In this document: positions 26,250 through 35,052 of the stretch, piece after piece
Layout: each line of letters begins with the position of its first letter
How positions within the stretch are numbered: the stretch's first letter is position 1
DNA from: an uncultured Eubacteriales bacterium
GTDB lineage: Bacteria > Bacillota > Clostridia > Oscillospirales > Oscillospiraceae
Direction: 5' to 3'
DNA: 64,000 nt
Assembly (NCBI GenBank): GCA_900317425.1
Contig: ONGR01000003.1
Location: forward strand, 37,809-101,808
Notes under the pieces: generated by a model
What the model saw: only the letters and a program-made list of their open reading frames with translations
What the model was told of the DNA's origin: nothing
The model's database searches: none
Position numbers and translations under genes: made by a program

Positions 26250-27152
26250 TCAGTGGCGCTGATCGTCGTGATAGAGCACGAGGTCGATGGCGCCGGGGAC
26301 GTTGCGGATCTCCACATGAGGCTCGCTGGGGGCATATTCTCCGTCCAGGGACCAGGGGATGTCGTCCCGGGTATCCACGGTGACGGATTTGACGTGGCGA
26401 AAGATCACGCCGGGATAGTCATACTCCATGGAGGTGATGGCCACGATGAGGTTCTGGAGGTCCAGAGCCGTCTTGGGTGTGCGCAGGAGGAGCAGCTCGA
26501 ACTTGCCGTCGTCCATCTTCACCCGGTCGGGATTCAGCTTCACCAGGCCGCCCAGGGAGGTGGAGTTACAAACGGCGCCGAAGATAAAATCGCCCTCGAA
26601 GATCTCTCCGTCCGCCACCACCCGGCAGTGATAGGGCCGCAGGGAGTCCAGATCACCCAGACCCTCCAGAATATAGGCGAAGTGACCCAGGGCGTTCTTG
26701 GTGGCCTGGGGAGCGGAATAGGAGGAGCGGGTAAAGGCACCGAAGGAGGCCACGTAGGCGAAGGAGCGGCCGTTGTGGGTGCCGATGTCCAGAGGGAAGG
26801 GATCGCCCCGGACGATGGCCTCGGTGGCGTTCTCCGTCTGGGAGGGGATATGGAGGCTGGCGGCGAAGTCGTTGGTGCTGCCGTTGGGAAGATAGCCCAC
26901 CCAGGGCCGCCGGGACAGCTGCATCAGACCGGAGATGGTCTCGTTCAGCGTGCCGTCGCCGCCGGAGCAGACCACCAGATCGAACTGCTCACCCAGCTCC
27001 CGGGCCACGCGGGTGGCGTCGCCGGGGCCATCGGTCATGTGGACATATACCAGATATCCCGCCTGGGAAAAGCGGGCCACCGCGTCAAACAGGGGAGCCC
27101 GGGACTTGGTCCGGCCGGAGCGGGGATTGACAATAAACAACAGCTTTTTCAT
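26250..27152 (-). CDS. Diacylglycerol/lipid kinase family protein (YegS/BmrU/DgkB type)
   Basis: 300 residues. N-terminal catalytic domain: VNPRSGRTKSR, VVCSGGDGTLNETI near residue 60 and GYLPNGSTNDFAASL near 86; C-terminal beta domain with SLDGEYAP. The family phosphorylates diacylglycerol or related lipids at the inner face of the membrane, recycling diacylglycerol from lipoteichoic acid turnover in Firmicutes. The start at 27152 has GGAG six bases upstream; another ATG four codons earlier is possible. Divergent from the AI-2E transporter gene. Confidence 0.92.
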   Translation of the reverse strand: MKKLLFIVNPRSGRTKSRAPLFDAVARFSQAGYLVYVHMTDGPGDATRVARELGEQFDLVVCSGGDGTLNETISGLMQLSRRPWVGYLPNGSTNDFAASLHIPSQTENATEAIVRGDPFPLDIGTHNGRSFAYVASFGAFTRSSYSAPQATKNALGHFAYILEGLGDLDSLRPYHCRVVADGEIFEGDFIFGAVCNSTSLGGLVKLNPDRVKMDDGKFELLLLRTPKTALDLQNLIVAITSMEYDYPGVIFRHVKSVTVDTRDDIPWSLDGEYAPSEPHVEIRNVPGAIDLVLYHDDQRH

Positions 27153-27198
27153 ACTCGTCTCCATACGATTTCTTCCATGGTTTCTGGACACTTCGGTT

Positions 27199-27227
27199 AT
27201 TATACAGCGGGAAAACGGAAAATTCAA
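27199..27227 (-). promoter_or_regulatory. Promoter of the lipid kinase gene
   Basis: Minus-strand TTGAAT (27227-27222), 17-bp spacer, TATAAT (27204-27199). Confidence 0.82.
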
Positions 27228-27297
27228 CCGCAGGGCAGGGAGTTCACAGATTCTTTGCAGAGCGAAGCAGGATCGGGGGAAGGACGGCGAAAAACTA

Positions 27298-27326
27298 TTG
27301 CAAATGGCAAAAAAGTTGGGTATGAT
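27298..27326 (+). promoter_or_regulatory. Promoter of the AI-2E-type transporter gene
   Basis: TTGCAA (27298-27303), 17-bp spacer, TATGAT (27321-27326), about 30 bp before the TTG start. Confidence 0.75.
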
Positions 27327-27356
27327 ACAAGAGAAGACAAAGGGGGCGATGACACC

Positions 27357-28601
27357 TTGCGTGATCGGAAATACTATTGGCGCCTGGGCCTGACGATCTT
27401 TCTGACGGCGTGTGCCGTTCTGGTGTTCTATGACACCTTTTATATGGGCGGAACGCTGCAGAGCTTTGTGACCAAGCTGGTCTCCGCCCTGGCCCCGGTG
27501 CTGTACGGCTTTGCCATGGCGTATCTGCTGGCCCCGGTGGTCAACTGGATCGAGGTCCTGATAAACCGGGCGGCCAAAAAATGGGCCAAGGCAGACGTGG
27601 CGGAGACGGCGCGCTGGCCCCGGGCCCTCAGCATCCTGCTGGCGTGGGCCTTTGTGCTGCTGCTGGTGTATCTGCTGCTGGTGATGCTGATCCCCCAGTT
27701 GGTAAACAGCATCGCGGTGCTGATCAACAACGCCGAGAGCTACTACAATCAGATCTATAACTGGATAAACGGCCTGCTCAACGGGGACAGCGAGATCGGG
27801 CAGTGGGCTTCCAATATCATCGACCGGTACTATGACAACGCCCTGGATTTCCTCCAGGACAAGATCCTGCCCTGGGCCCAGTCCATGCTGACCAGCCTGT
27901 CCGGCGGCATCTGGAGCGGCATCTGGAGCGTGGTGAGCTTCCTGAAGAACCTGATCATCGGCATCATCGTGTCGGTGTACATGCTGGCCATGAAGGAGAA
28001 GAGCGCCGCCCGCTGCTGCAAGGTGGTCTACGGCACCTTCCGGGAGGACCAGGCCCGCACCATCATCCGGGCCACCCGCAAGGTGGACTACATCTTCTCC
28101 GGCTTCGTCCGGGGCAAGCTGCTGGATTCGCTGATCATCGGCATCCTGTGCTTCATCGGCTGCTCGATTCTGGATATACCCTACACGCCCCTGGTCAGCG
28201 TGTTCATCGGTGTGACCAACGTGATCCCCTTCTTCGGCCCGGTCATCGGCGCCATCCCCAGCGCGTTTCTGATCTTGCTGGTGAACCCCCTGAAGTGCCT
28301 GATCTTTATCATCTTTATCCTGGTACTGCAGACTCTGGACGGCTACGTTATCGGGCCCAAGATCCTGGGCGGCTCCACCGGCATGTCCAGCTTCTGGGTG
28401 GTGGTGGCCATCCTGGTGGGTGGCGGCTTCGGCGGCCTGCTGGGTATGTTCCTGGGCGTGCCCCTCTGTGCCTGCCTCCGGGCGCTGATCAAGTATCTCA
28501 TCGACCGGCGGCTGCGTCAGCGGAATAAGCCGGTGGAGGCCGGCGCCTACGTGGATCGGGACAGAGAGCCGGATCCCGTCCCACCGGAGGAAACGGAATA
28601 A
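27357..28601 (+). CDS. AI-2E family transporter (YdiK/PerM type)
   Basis: 414 residues, TTG start ten bases behind AAAGGGGG; the open frame extends much further upstream but lacks signals and crosses the promoter. Seven or eight membrane spans. The C-terminal half holds the family core: VSVYMLAMKEK, KLLDSLIIGILCFIG, FIGVTNVIPFFGPVIGAIP and DGYVIGPKILGGSTGMSSFWVVVAIL. Members export diverse substrates (AI-2, Na+/H+), so substrate is unknown. The tail is acidic and Pro-rich. Confidence 0.9.
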   Translation: MRDRKYYWRLGLTIFLTACAVLVFYDTFYMGGTLQSFVTKLVSALAPVLYGFAMAYLLAPVVNWIEVLINRAAKKWAKADVAETARWPRALSILLAWAFVLLLVYLLLVMLIPQLVNSIAVLINNAESYYNQIYNWINGLLNGDSEIGQWASNIIDRYYDNALDFLQDKILPWAQSMLTSLSGGIWSGIWSVVSFLKNLIIGIIVSVYMLAMKEKSAARCCKVVYGTFREDQARTIIRATRKVDYIFSGFVRGKLLDSLIIGILCFIGCSILDIPYTPLVSVFIGVTNVIPFFGPVIGAIPSAFLILLVNPLKCLIFIIFILVLQTLDGYVIGPKILGGSTGMSSFWVVVAILVGGGFGGLLGMFLGVPLCACLRALIKYLIDRRLRQRNKPVEAGAYVDRDREPDPVPPEETE

Positions 28602-28605
28602 GACC

Positions 28606-28640
28606 GAAGAAGTCCGCCCCGTCCGGGCGGACTTCTTTTC
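28606..28640 (+). terminator. Terminator of the AI-2E-type transporter gene
   Basis: AAGAAGTCCGCCC (28607-28619) pairs perfectly with GGGCGGACTTCTT (28625-28637), followed by TTC. Confidence 0.9.
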
Positions 28641-28660
28641 TGTCCACTTATCCGGTCCCC

Positions 28661-28689
28661 TTGCAAAAGAGAGGGAAATGTGATACAGT
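28661..28689 (+). promoter_or_regulatory. Promoter of the thioesterase gene
   Basis: TTGCAA (28661-28666), 17-bp spacer, TACAGT (28684-28689). Confidence 0.6.
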
Positions 28690-28757
28690 GCGCACGGACT
28701 GTTTGCCGTCCGAACAAAAAAATGACCGCCGGAAGGGCGGAGCGGGAAGGAACGACT

Positions 28758-29177
28758 ATGACACCGGAACAGCTGGAAAAGGTAAAGAATTTCGTCAGTA
28801 TCAGCGATACGTTTAATATCTGGAACAATCTGGAGCTGACAGATGTGGGTGACGGCACGGCTACCATCGAGGTGCCCATCACGCCCAACAGCCTGAACTC
28901 CTGGAACACGCCCCACGGCGGCCTGCTCTTCGCCATGGCCGACGTGGCCTGCGGCGTGGCCGCGGTGTCGGCGCGGATGGAGAAGTGCGTCACGGCCAGC
29001 GCCAGTATCGACTACATCGCCGCCGCCGGCAGCACCGGGCGGCTGAAGGCGGTGGCGCGAGTGCTGCGCTCCGGCCGGAAGCTCTGCTTCTGCGCCGCCG
29101 AGGTGCGGGACGACAAGGGCACGCTGCTGAACCGTCTGAACACCACCATGTATTATACCGGCATGAAGTTGGAATGA
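28758..29177 (+). CDS. PaaI family hotdog-fold thioesterase
   Basis: 139 residues; start at ATG 28758 behind GGAAGGA. Single hotdog domain with TPHGGLLFAMADVACGVAA (residues about 55-73), the PaaI/YbgC-type signature, and SIDYIAAAGSTGRLKAVA. Predicted to hydrolyse acyl-CoA thioesters in the cytoplasm; physiological substrate unknown. 45 bp upstream of the DUF3810 gene and probably cotranscribed with it. Confidence 0.9.
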   Translation: MTPEQLEKVKNFVSISDTFNIWNNLELTDVGDGTATIEVPITPNSLNSWNTPHGGLLFAMADVACGVAAVSARMEKCVTASASIDYIAAAGSTGRLKAVARVLRSGRKLCFCAAEVRDDKGTLLNRLNTTMYYTGMKLE

Positions 29178-29222
29178 TAGAAGGGTGAACAAAAGCCGGC
29201 GGATCCGGCAGGGAGGAGCGCC

Positions 29223-30308
29223 ATGAGAGAGTTGCTTTTGCGCTATCAAAAACGGCATATCTGGCTGCTGTGTGTCCTGCTGATCCTGGCGGCGTATTTC
29301 GGCCTGCGGGGCAACAAGGCGCTGATGAACGCCGTGGCCGACCACGTGACCACACCCTTCAAGAGCGGCATGGCCCGGCTGTGCAGTCTGACGGAGGTCT
29401 CCGTAGCGGAGGTGATCTATATCACCCTGGGCTCGCTGGCCATCTTTTATACCGCCAATTTCCTGCGGGCGCTGTTTACCCAGCCCCGGAGAGGGGAGAC
29501 GGTATACCGTTTCCTACTGACGGCGGTCTGCGTGGGCCTGACCTTCTACGCCGGCTTTTGCCTGCTGTGGGGCATCAACTACCACACCGACAGCTTCCAG
29601 GACCGTACCGGCATCCATGCCCGGCAGGGGACGGTGGAGGAGGTGCGCCTCTTGACGGAGCGGTTTGCCGCGGAGCTGACCGCCGCCGCCGGCACGGTGC
29701 CCCGGGACGCCGACGGCACCTTCCGCGCCGATCGCCGGGCGATCATCCGCACCGGACCCACCGTGTATGAAAACGCCTACGAGGCCTTTCCCACCCTGCG
29801 CAGGCAGGACGTGGCCCCCAAGGCCTTCGCCTGCTCGGGCTTCATGACCGCCATGGACTTCACTGGGTTTTACTTCCCCTTCACCGGCGAGGCCAACGTG
29901 AACATGGATTCCCCGGCGGCCTTTCTGCCCTCCACCGTGGTCCACGAGATGGCCCACCAGCGGCAGATCGCCTCGGAGCAGGAGTGCAACTTCGTGGCCA
30001 TCGTCGTATCCACCATGAGCGACGATCCCCTGTACCGCTATTCCGGCTGGCTCATGGGCTACGTCCATCTGTCCAACGCCCTCTACCGCAGCGACAGGGA
30101 GGCCTGGCAGACGATCCGGGACAGCCTGCCGGCGGAGGTGGTAGCGGATATCCACGCCAACAACGCGTTTTGGGCCGCCAAGCACACGAAATTCACCGAC
30201 GTCAGCCAGAAGGTCTACGACTCCTTCATCAAGACCAACGGAGACCCCAACGGCGTTCAGAGCTACGGCATGGTGGTGGACCTGCTGCTGGCTTACTATG
30301 GATCCTGA
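29223..30308 (+). CDS. DUF3810 family membrane protein with HExxH motif
   Basis: 361 residues; SD GGGAGG before the ATG. Three N-terminal membrane segments (about 14-30, 58-82, 98-118) precede a large extracytoplasmic domain. This domain contains HEMAHQRQIASEQECNF (about residues 240-256), which has the HExxH...E pattern of zinc metallopeptidases (gluzincin-like). The family is uncharacterised; proteolytic activity at the cell surface is an inference from the motif. Confidence 0.85.
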   Translation: MRELLLRYQKRHIWLLCVLLILAAYFGLRGNKALMNAVADHVTTPFKSGMARLCSLTEVSVAEVIYITLGSLAIFYTANFLRALFTQPRRGETVYRFLLTAVCVGLTFYAGFCLLWGINYHTDSFQDRTGIHARQGTVEEVRLLTERFAAELTAAAGTVPRDADGTFRADRRAIIRTGPTVYENAYEAFPTLRRQDVAPKAFACSGFMTAMDFTGFYFPFTGEANVNMDSPAAFLPSTVVHEMAHQRQIASEQECNFVAIVVSTMSDDPLYRYSGWLMGYVHLSNALYRSDREAWQTIRDSLPAEVVADIHANNAFWAAKHTKFTDVSQKVYDSFIKTNGDPNGVQSYGMVVDLLLAYYGS

Positions 30309-30310
30309 AT

Positions 30311-30341
30311 AAAAAATCCCGCCGGGAGGGCGGGATTTTTT
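30311..30341. terminator. Bidirectional terminator between DUF3810 and ybaB genes
   Basis: AAAAAATCCCGCC (30311-30323) pairs perfectly with GGCGGGATTTTTT (30329-30341) around a 5-nt loop. Serves both converging transcripts. Confidence 0.93.
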
Positions 30342-30349
30342 GTTGCTGT

Positions 30350-30715
30350 TTACAGACCCAGACCGGGGATGTTCAGGCCGCCGGTCAGAGCGCCCATGGA
30401 GCTGTTCATGGCCTCATCCGCCTGGCGCAGCGCCTCGTTGACGGCGGAGATGATCAGATCCTGCAGCATCTCCACGTCGTCGCCGTCCACGGCCTCCGGC
30501 TTGATGACCAGATCCGTCAGTTCCTTCTTGCCGTTCACCATGGCCTGCACCACGCCGCCGCCCACCGAGGACGTAAAGGTGCGGCTCTCCACCTCTTCCT
30601 GGGCCTTGGCCATCTCCTGCTGCATCTTCATCAGCTTCTGCTGCATCTGCTGCTGTTGGCGCATCATGCCGGAGCCGCCGGTGAAGCCGCCTCTTGCGCT
30701 GTATCCCTTTGCCAT
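30350..30715 (-). CDS. YbaB/EbfC family nucleoid-associated protein
   Basis: 121 residues. A Gln/Met-rich N-terminal helix (MRQQQQMQQKLMKMQQEMAK) and the YbaB core (VGGGVVQAMVNGKKELTDLVIKPEAVD, EMLQDLIISAVNEAL). Small DNA-binding protein of the nucleoid, encoded directly behind dnaX as in most Firmicutes. The recR gene that usually follows is absent; the transcript ends here. Confidence 0.94.
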   Translation of the reverse strand: MAKGYSARGGFTGGSGMMRQQQQMQQKLMKMQQEMAKAQEEVESRTFTSSVGGGVVQAMVNGKKELTDLVIKPEAVDGDDVEMLQDLIISAVNEALRQADEAMNSSMGALTGGLNIPGLGL

Positions 30716-30739
30716 AATAACGTCTCCTTTATCGTTAGT

Positions 30740-32491
30740 TTACTTGATTTTGAAATGGTCCAGCAGGCTGCCGCTGCGCACCAGCTCGTCCAGCCGGTCG
30801 CCGGAGGCCGGTTCGGCGGGAGCGGCGGGCGAGGGGGCCGGCGTCTCCGCCGGGGAGGCCTTGACCGCCGGCGTGATTACCGGGGCGGGCTTGCCCACCG
30901 TCAGGTCTACCCGGACGTCCTGCCCGACGGCGGCGGAGGTGACCTCCCGCAGCACCGTCAGCACGGTGTCGTTATTGAGGGAATCCCGGACGAAATCGTT
31001 GTTGCAGTATACCGTCAGCACACCGTTCCCCAGCACGCCCTTGGCCATGTTGAGAAAGACCCGGTGATTCACCGGCAGGCGGCCCTTGTACTGATTGAGG
31101 AGCTGATCCCACACTCCGGTGTCGGCGGAGACCGAGGAGGGCGCGGCGGTTTTGGGGCTCGCCGGGCGCTTTGGCTGGCGGACGGGCTCATCGGGTACGT
31201 CAAAGACACGCTCCCGGCCGGCCGGTTCCTCCTGCAGGGGGGGTTCCTCCGGCAGAGGGGGCTCATCGTCGTAACGGGGCATCTCCCGGGCCGGGGCCGC
31301 GGGCCGGTGCGCCGCCTTTTGGGGGGCGGGTGCCGGGGCGGGGACGCCGTTTCGGCACTGCTCCTCCAGCCGCTCGATCCGCTGTGTCAGCGCAGTGAGA
31401 TCTCCGCTGAGACTCTCGTCGCACAGCTTCAGCAGGCACAGCTCCGCGTCCGTCCGGGGATGGAAGCTGTCCGGCAGGGCGGCGCAGCAGGCCTGGAGGG
31501 TGGAGGTGAGGTAGAGGAAGCGGTGCATGGACTGATCCCGGCCCAGCTCCGCCAGGGACCTGCGGTCATAGAGACCGGTCAGCAGGGCGGCGCCGCCCTC
31601 CGGGGCGGCCTTCATGATGGTCAGATCGCGGCCCAGGTCGCTGAGCTCGCCCAGAGTGGCGGCCACGTCCTTGCCACCGCGATACAGCTTGTCGAAGAGA
31701 GACAGCGCACCGGCCGTATCCCGGCCCAGCACGCAGCGCATCAACTCCATGGTCTGAACGCTGCCGGCCAGACCCAGCACGTCCAGCACGGCGGCGCTGT
31801 CCAGCCTGCCCTCCACCACGCGGCACTGGTCCAGCAGACTCAGGGCGTCCCGGAGGGCGCCGTTGGCCATCCGGGCCAGGATCTCCGCGCCGTCGTCCGT
31901 CAGATCGATGGACTCGGCCCGGGCGATGGTGCGAAGCTGCTGCTCCATGTCGCGGGGCAGGATGCGCTTGAAGGCAAAGCGCTGGCAGCGGGAGAGAATG
32001 GTGGCGGGGACCTTGTGGAGCTCCGTGGTGGCCAGGATGAACATCAGATGCGCCGGCGGCTCCTCCAGGATCTTCAGCAGGGCGTTGAAGGCGGCGGTGG
32101 ACAGCATGTGCACCTCGTCGATGATATAGACCCGCTTTTTGAGAACAGAGGGAGTGTAGACCGCCTCTTCGCGCAGGGCGCGGACCTGATCCACGCCGTT
32201 GTTGCTGGCGGCGTCCAGCTCCGTCACGTCCAGAGCGCGGCCCTCGTCGATGGCGCGGCAGGCCTCGCACTGGCAACAGGGGGCGCCGTCGATGGGGTTC
32301 AGGCAGTTGATGGCCTTGGCCAGGATCCGGGCGCAGGTGGTCTTGCCAGTGCCGCGGGTGCCGGTGAAGAGATAGGCGTGGGCGGTGCGGCCCTCGGCCA
32401 CCTGCCGCCGCAGCGTATCGGTGATATGGGCCTGCCCCACCACCTCGCTGAAGGTCTTGGGCCGCCATTTGCGATACAGCGCCTGATACAT
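30740..32491 (-). CDS. dnaX: DNA polymerase III subunits gamma and tau
   Basis: 583 residues; clamp-loader ATPase. N-terminal YQALYRKWRPKTFSEVVGQ, Walker A GTRGTGKTT near residue 45, zinc module CCQCEAC near 75, Walker B IYIIDEVHML, sensor ATTELHKVPATILSRCQRF. A Pro-rich linker (about 385-465) leads to the tau-type C-terminal domain. ATG at 32491 is preceded by GGGAGG. I see no A-run frameshift signal of the E. coli kind. Downstream of the SRP RNA gene. Confidence 0.95.
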   Translation of the reverse strand: MYQALYRKWRPKTFSEVVGQAHITDTLRRQVAEGRTAHAYLFTGTRGTGKTTCARILAKAINCLNPIDGAPCCQCEACRAIDEGRALDVTELDAASNNGVDQVRALREEAVYTPSVLKKRVYIIDEVHMLSTAAFNALLKILEEPPAHLMFILATTELHKVPATILSRCQRFAFKRILPRDMEQQLRTIARAESIDLTDDGAEILARMANGALRDALSLLDQCRVVEGRLDSAAVLDVLGLAGSVQTMELMRCVLGRDTAGALSLFDKLYRGGKDVAATLGELSDLGRDLTIMKAAPEGGAALLTGLYDRRSLAELGRDQSMHRFLYLTSTLQACCAALPDSFHPRTDAELCLLKLCDESLSGDLTALTQRIERLEEQCRNGVPAPAPAPQKAAHRPAAPAREMPRYDDEPPLPEEPPLQEEPAGRERVFDVPDEPVRQPKRPASPKTAAPSSVSADTGVWDQLLNQYKGRLPVNHRVFLNMAKGVLGNGVLTVYCNNDFVRDSLNNDTVLTVLREVTSAAVGQDVRVDLTVGKPAPVITPAVKASPAETPAPSPAAPAEPASGDRLDELVRSGSLLDHFKIK

Positions 32492-32545
32492 CCCGGCACC
32501 TCCCTTTGTAGAAATCATTACGTCACAGACCTTGCGCCCGCAAAA

Positions 32546-32693
32546 TGACGCTCCTCCGCATGAAGCCACAGAGCCGGCGCCCTCGCGGCACATGGATGGT
32601 CCCTCTTAATGCTGCTCGGTTCCCCGCCTGACATGATTCGTGGGTATCCATTGCGCGAGACCGGCTCCGCAGCTGCATGCGGAGGAGCTGTCG
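32546..32693 (-). ncRNA. ffs: Signal recognition particle RNA, small bacterial type
   Basis: The conserved SRP domain IV is readable on the minus strand around 32632-32605: GTCAGG, a GGAA tetraloop closed by C/G pairs, then GAGCAGCATTAAG. Flanking sequences fold back into one long rod: the outer arms GCTCCTCCGCATG (32688-32676) and CATGCGGAGGAGC (32562-32550) are perfectly complementary, and GAGCCGG pairs with CCGGCTC further in. About 140 nt, with no Alu domain visible, so the small type. It scaffolds Ffh for membrane targeting. Position directly upstream of dnaX matches Bacillus scr. Ends are approximate. Confidence 0.92.
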
Positions 32694-32701
32694 TGCAAAT
32701 T

Positions 32702-32730
32702 ATTGTACTACAATTTGCCGCCCTTGGCAA
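32702..32730 (-). promoter_or_regulatory. Promoter of the SRP RNA gene
   Basis: Minus-strand TTGCCA (32730-32725), 17-bp spacer, TACAAT (32707-32702), placing the RNA 5' end near 32695. Confidence 0.82.
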
Positions 32731-32745
32731 CAGAAAAATCTGCCC

Positions 32746-33276
32746 TTATGCGCCCGCGATCAGGTTATAGGCCCGGCGGGTGCTGTTGAAGCGGATCAGG
32801 AAGATCACGGCGGCCACAAAGGCCACGATCAGGCAGATCAGAGCCAGGGGTGCCAGAATGACCAGAGCCTGGGCAGCCAGCGCGCAGATCACGTACAGCT
32901 TCCAGACCTTCATCAGCCCGTCCTGCCCCAGGGAGACGCCCCGGTTGCGCTCAATGTCGGCAATGCCCTGAATGACCAGATAACTGACGTAGAAGGAGAC
33001 CAGCGTGGCAGCCAGACCCAGCACCCAGCCAATGATGCCCAGCTTCGTATCGCCCATGAAGATCTCCAGGAGCCAGAGGACGCCGGTATAGACCGCCATG
33101 CCCAGGCACCAGGGCTTGGCCAGGGGAAAGTGTTCGCCCTCCTCGGTCAGATCGTTCAGCCCGGCATAGATCAGGCAGTAGCCGGCCCAGTCCGGGAAGA
33201 TGTTCAGTGTGTGACCGTTGAGGTTGAGATTGAAATTGACAAAGATCAGCAGAAAACCAAAGAACAGTTTATCCAT
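32746..33276 (-). CDS. Integral membrane protein of unknown function
   Basis: 176 residues with about five hydrophobic spans and no signal peptide; starts MDKLFFGFLLIFVNFNLNLNG. The segment INIFPDWAGYCLIYAGL-like text (TLNIFPDWAGYCLIYAGLNDL, residues about 23-43) recalls small uncharacterised membrane proteins of Clostridia. ATG behind GGAGGCG. Monocistronic, with its own promoter; no functional context. Confidence 0.75.
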   Translation of the reverse strand: MDKLFFGFLLIFVNFNLNLNGHTLNIFPDWAGYCLIYAGLNDLTEEGEHFPLAKPWCLGMAVYTGVLWLLEIFMGDTKLGIIGWVLGLAATLVSFYVSYLVIQGIADIERNRGVSLGQDGLMKVWKLYVICALAAQALVILAPLALICLIVAFVAAVIFLIRFNSTRRAYNLIAGA

Positions 33277-33309
33277 GGAAACGCCTCCTTTGTGGAAGAG
33301 ATTATCGTT

Positions 33310-33338
33310 ATTTTATCATGCCCCGCACACGGGGTCAA
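33310..33338 (-). promoter_or_regulatory. Promoter of the 176-residue membrane protein gene
   Basis: Minus-strand TTGACC (33338-33333), 17-bp spacer, TAAAAT (33315-33310). Confidence 0.78.
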
Positions 33339-33344
33339 GATACG

Positions 33345-33376
33345 AAACGGGCCGGTGATCGACACCGGCCCGTTTT
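33345..33376 (-). terminator. Terminator of the AGCS symporter gene
   Basis: A 13-bp perfect stem (33345-33357 with 33363-33375) with a 5-nt loop. On the minus strand the T-run is only GTTTCG, so it may be partial. Confidence 0.7.
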
Positions 33377-33389
33377 CACGTTCAGGAGA

Positions 33390-34805
33390 TCAGAGCTTCC
33401 GATGGGAGGAAAAGTATTCCCGCGTCAGCTTCGCCACCACGGGGCTCAGCAACATGAGGGCAATCAGGTTGGGGATAGCCATGAGGCCGTTCAGCGTGTC
33501 GGCTATGGCCCAGGCCAGGGACAGCTTGATGCTGGAGCCGATGACCACGAAGACCACGAACAGCGCCAGGAAAATGCGGGTGACCCGGGGACCGGCCAGA
33601 AACTCCCAGCAGCGGACGCCGTACAGGCCCCAGCTGAGGATGGTGGACAGGGCAAACATACTCAGACATACGGCCACGATCAGGGCCGGGAGGGGGCCGC
33701 CGAACGTGGAGTGGAAACCGTTGATGGTCAGCTGTGCGCCGGTATCCACACCGTAAGAGATGGTGTCCACGCCGTTGCCCAGCAGAACCACCAGCGCCGT
33801 CACGGTGCAGACCACGATGGTATCCATGAACACCTCAAAGATGCCGTACAGGCCCTGCTGGACGGGGTGATTCACGTCGGCGGCAGCATGGGCCATAGGG
33901 GCCGAACCCAGACCGGCCTCGTTGGAGAAGATGCCCCGGCCCACGCCTTTCTGTATCACTGTGCGGATGCTCACGCCGGCCAGACCGCCGGCAGCGGCGG
34001 CGGGGTTGAAGGCACCCCGGAAGATGGCGGCAAAGGCGGCGGAGAGGGCGGCGGCGTGGATCACGATAACCGCCAGAGCGGCGCCGATATACAAAACCGC
34101 CATGGCGGGAACCAGCAGGGCGCACACGTCGGCGATGCGGGTCATGCCGCCCAGTAGCACCACAGCCACGATGACGGCGCAGATCACACCAACCACCAGG
34201 GAGATGAGACGCTGATCGGCGGCGTCAGTGGGGACGAACCGGGCCACGGCGGCGTTGACGGTGGAGGCGATGGTGTTGACCTGGGTCATGTTGCCGATGC
34301 CGAAGCAGGCCAGGCCGCCCAGCAGGGCAAAGAGCCGGGCCAGCCATGTCCAGCGGCGACCCAGACCGTTTTTGATGTAGTACATGGGACCGCCCACCCA
34401 GTCGCCTTTGGCGTTGCGCTCCCGGTACCGGATGGCCAAAGTGACCTCGGAGTACTTGGTGCACATGCCCAGCAGGGCCGACAGCCACATCCAGAACACG
34501 GCGCCGGGACCGCCGATAGCGATGGCGCCGGAGACGCCGGCGATGTTGCCGGTGCCGATGGAGGCGGCCAGGGCGGTGCACATGGCTTTGAAGGGGGAAA
34601 TGGAGCCTTGAGCAGCGGTGTTTTTCTGGAAGGCCCGGCCGATGGTGTTTTTCAAAGCGTGGACGAAGTGGGTGAACTGGGGGAATCGGGTGAGAACGGA
34701 GAGCAGCAGACCTGCGCCCAGAATCAGGAGCATGGCCGGCGCACCCCAGACGATGCCGTTGAGCCATTCGTTGGCGGTTTCGATCCAGGTGATAAAAGAT
34801 TCCAT
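33390..34805 (-). CDS. Alanine/glycine:cation symporter family protein (AGCS)
   Basis: 471 residues, about eleven membrane spans. Family signatures: ALAASIGTGNIAGVSGAIAIGGPGAVFWMW (about residues 75-105), GGPMYYIKNGLGRRW, GIFSNEAGLGSAPMAHAAA near 300. Imports alanine or glycine with sodium or protons. A second neighbour of this type is absent; the gene stands alone. An exact -10 TATAAT lies at 34876-34871 on the minus strand with only a poor -35. Confidence 0.94.
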   Translation of the reverse strand: MESFITWIETANEWLNGIVWGAPAMLLILGAGLLLSVLTRFPQFTHFVHALKNTIGRAFQKNTAAQGSISPFKAMCTALAASIGTGNIAGVSGAIAIGGPGAVFWMWLSALLGMCTKYSEVTLAIRYRERNAKGDWVGGPMYYIKNGLGRRWTWLARLFALLGGLACFGIGNMTQVNTIASTVNAAVARFVPTDAADQRLISLVVGVICAVIVAVVLLGGMTRIADVCALLVPAMAVLYIGAALAVIVIHAAALSAAFAAIFRGAFNPAAAAGGLAGVSIRTVIQKGVGRGIFSNEAGLGSAPMAHAAADVNHPVQQGLYGIFEVFMDTIVVCTVTALVVLLGNGVDTISYGVDTGAQLTINGFHSTFGGPLPALIVAVCLSMFALSTILSWGLYGVRCWEFLAGPRVTRIFLALFVVFVVIGSSIKLSLAWAIADTLNGLMAIPNLIALMLLSPVVAKLTREYFSSHRKL

Positions 34806-34957
34806 TGGGTGCCTCCTTGAGAGAGTATGTCAGGGGAAATTCGGCGGGACCCGGCACGAAAGATGGAGGCATTATATAGGAATCCGAAAACAAAAAGAAA
34901 GAGAATTCTGCGAAATTATTCCGAATTGTAAACTTTGACGACTTTTCAGAGGGGCTC

Positions 34958-34985
34958 TTGCATTTTGGAAAAAAGCATTTATAAT
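34958..34985 (+). promoter_or_regulatory. Promoter of the CobW-type operon
   Basis: TTGCAT (34958-34963), 16-bp spacer, TATAAT (34980-34985). No recognisable copy of the Zur operator seen near zur occurs here. Confidence 0.78.
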
Positions 34986-35052
34986 AAATAAGTTAGAAAT
35001 TCATTATGTCGTGCCGAAACCGGCACAGACGGGGAAAAGAAGGTATATTTGT

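Noticed and set aside
27153-29345. Upstream part of a minus-strand frame in the lipid kinase reading frame, extending under the AI-2E transporter gene
   Set aside because: The kinase start at 27152 has a good SD and its own promoter; the extension is antisense to two convincing genes.
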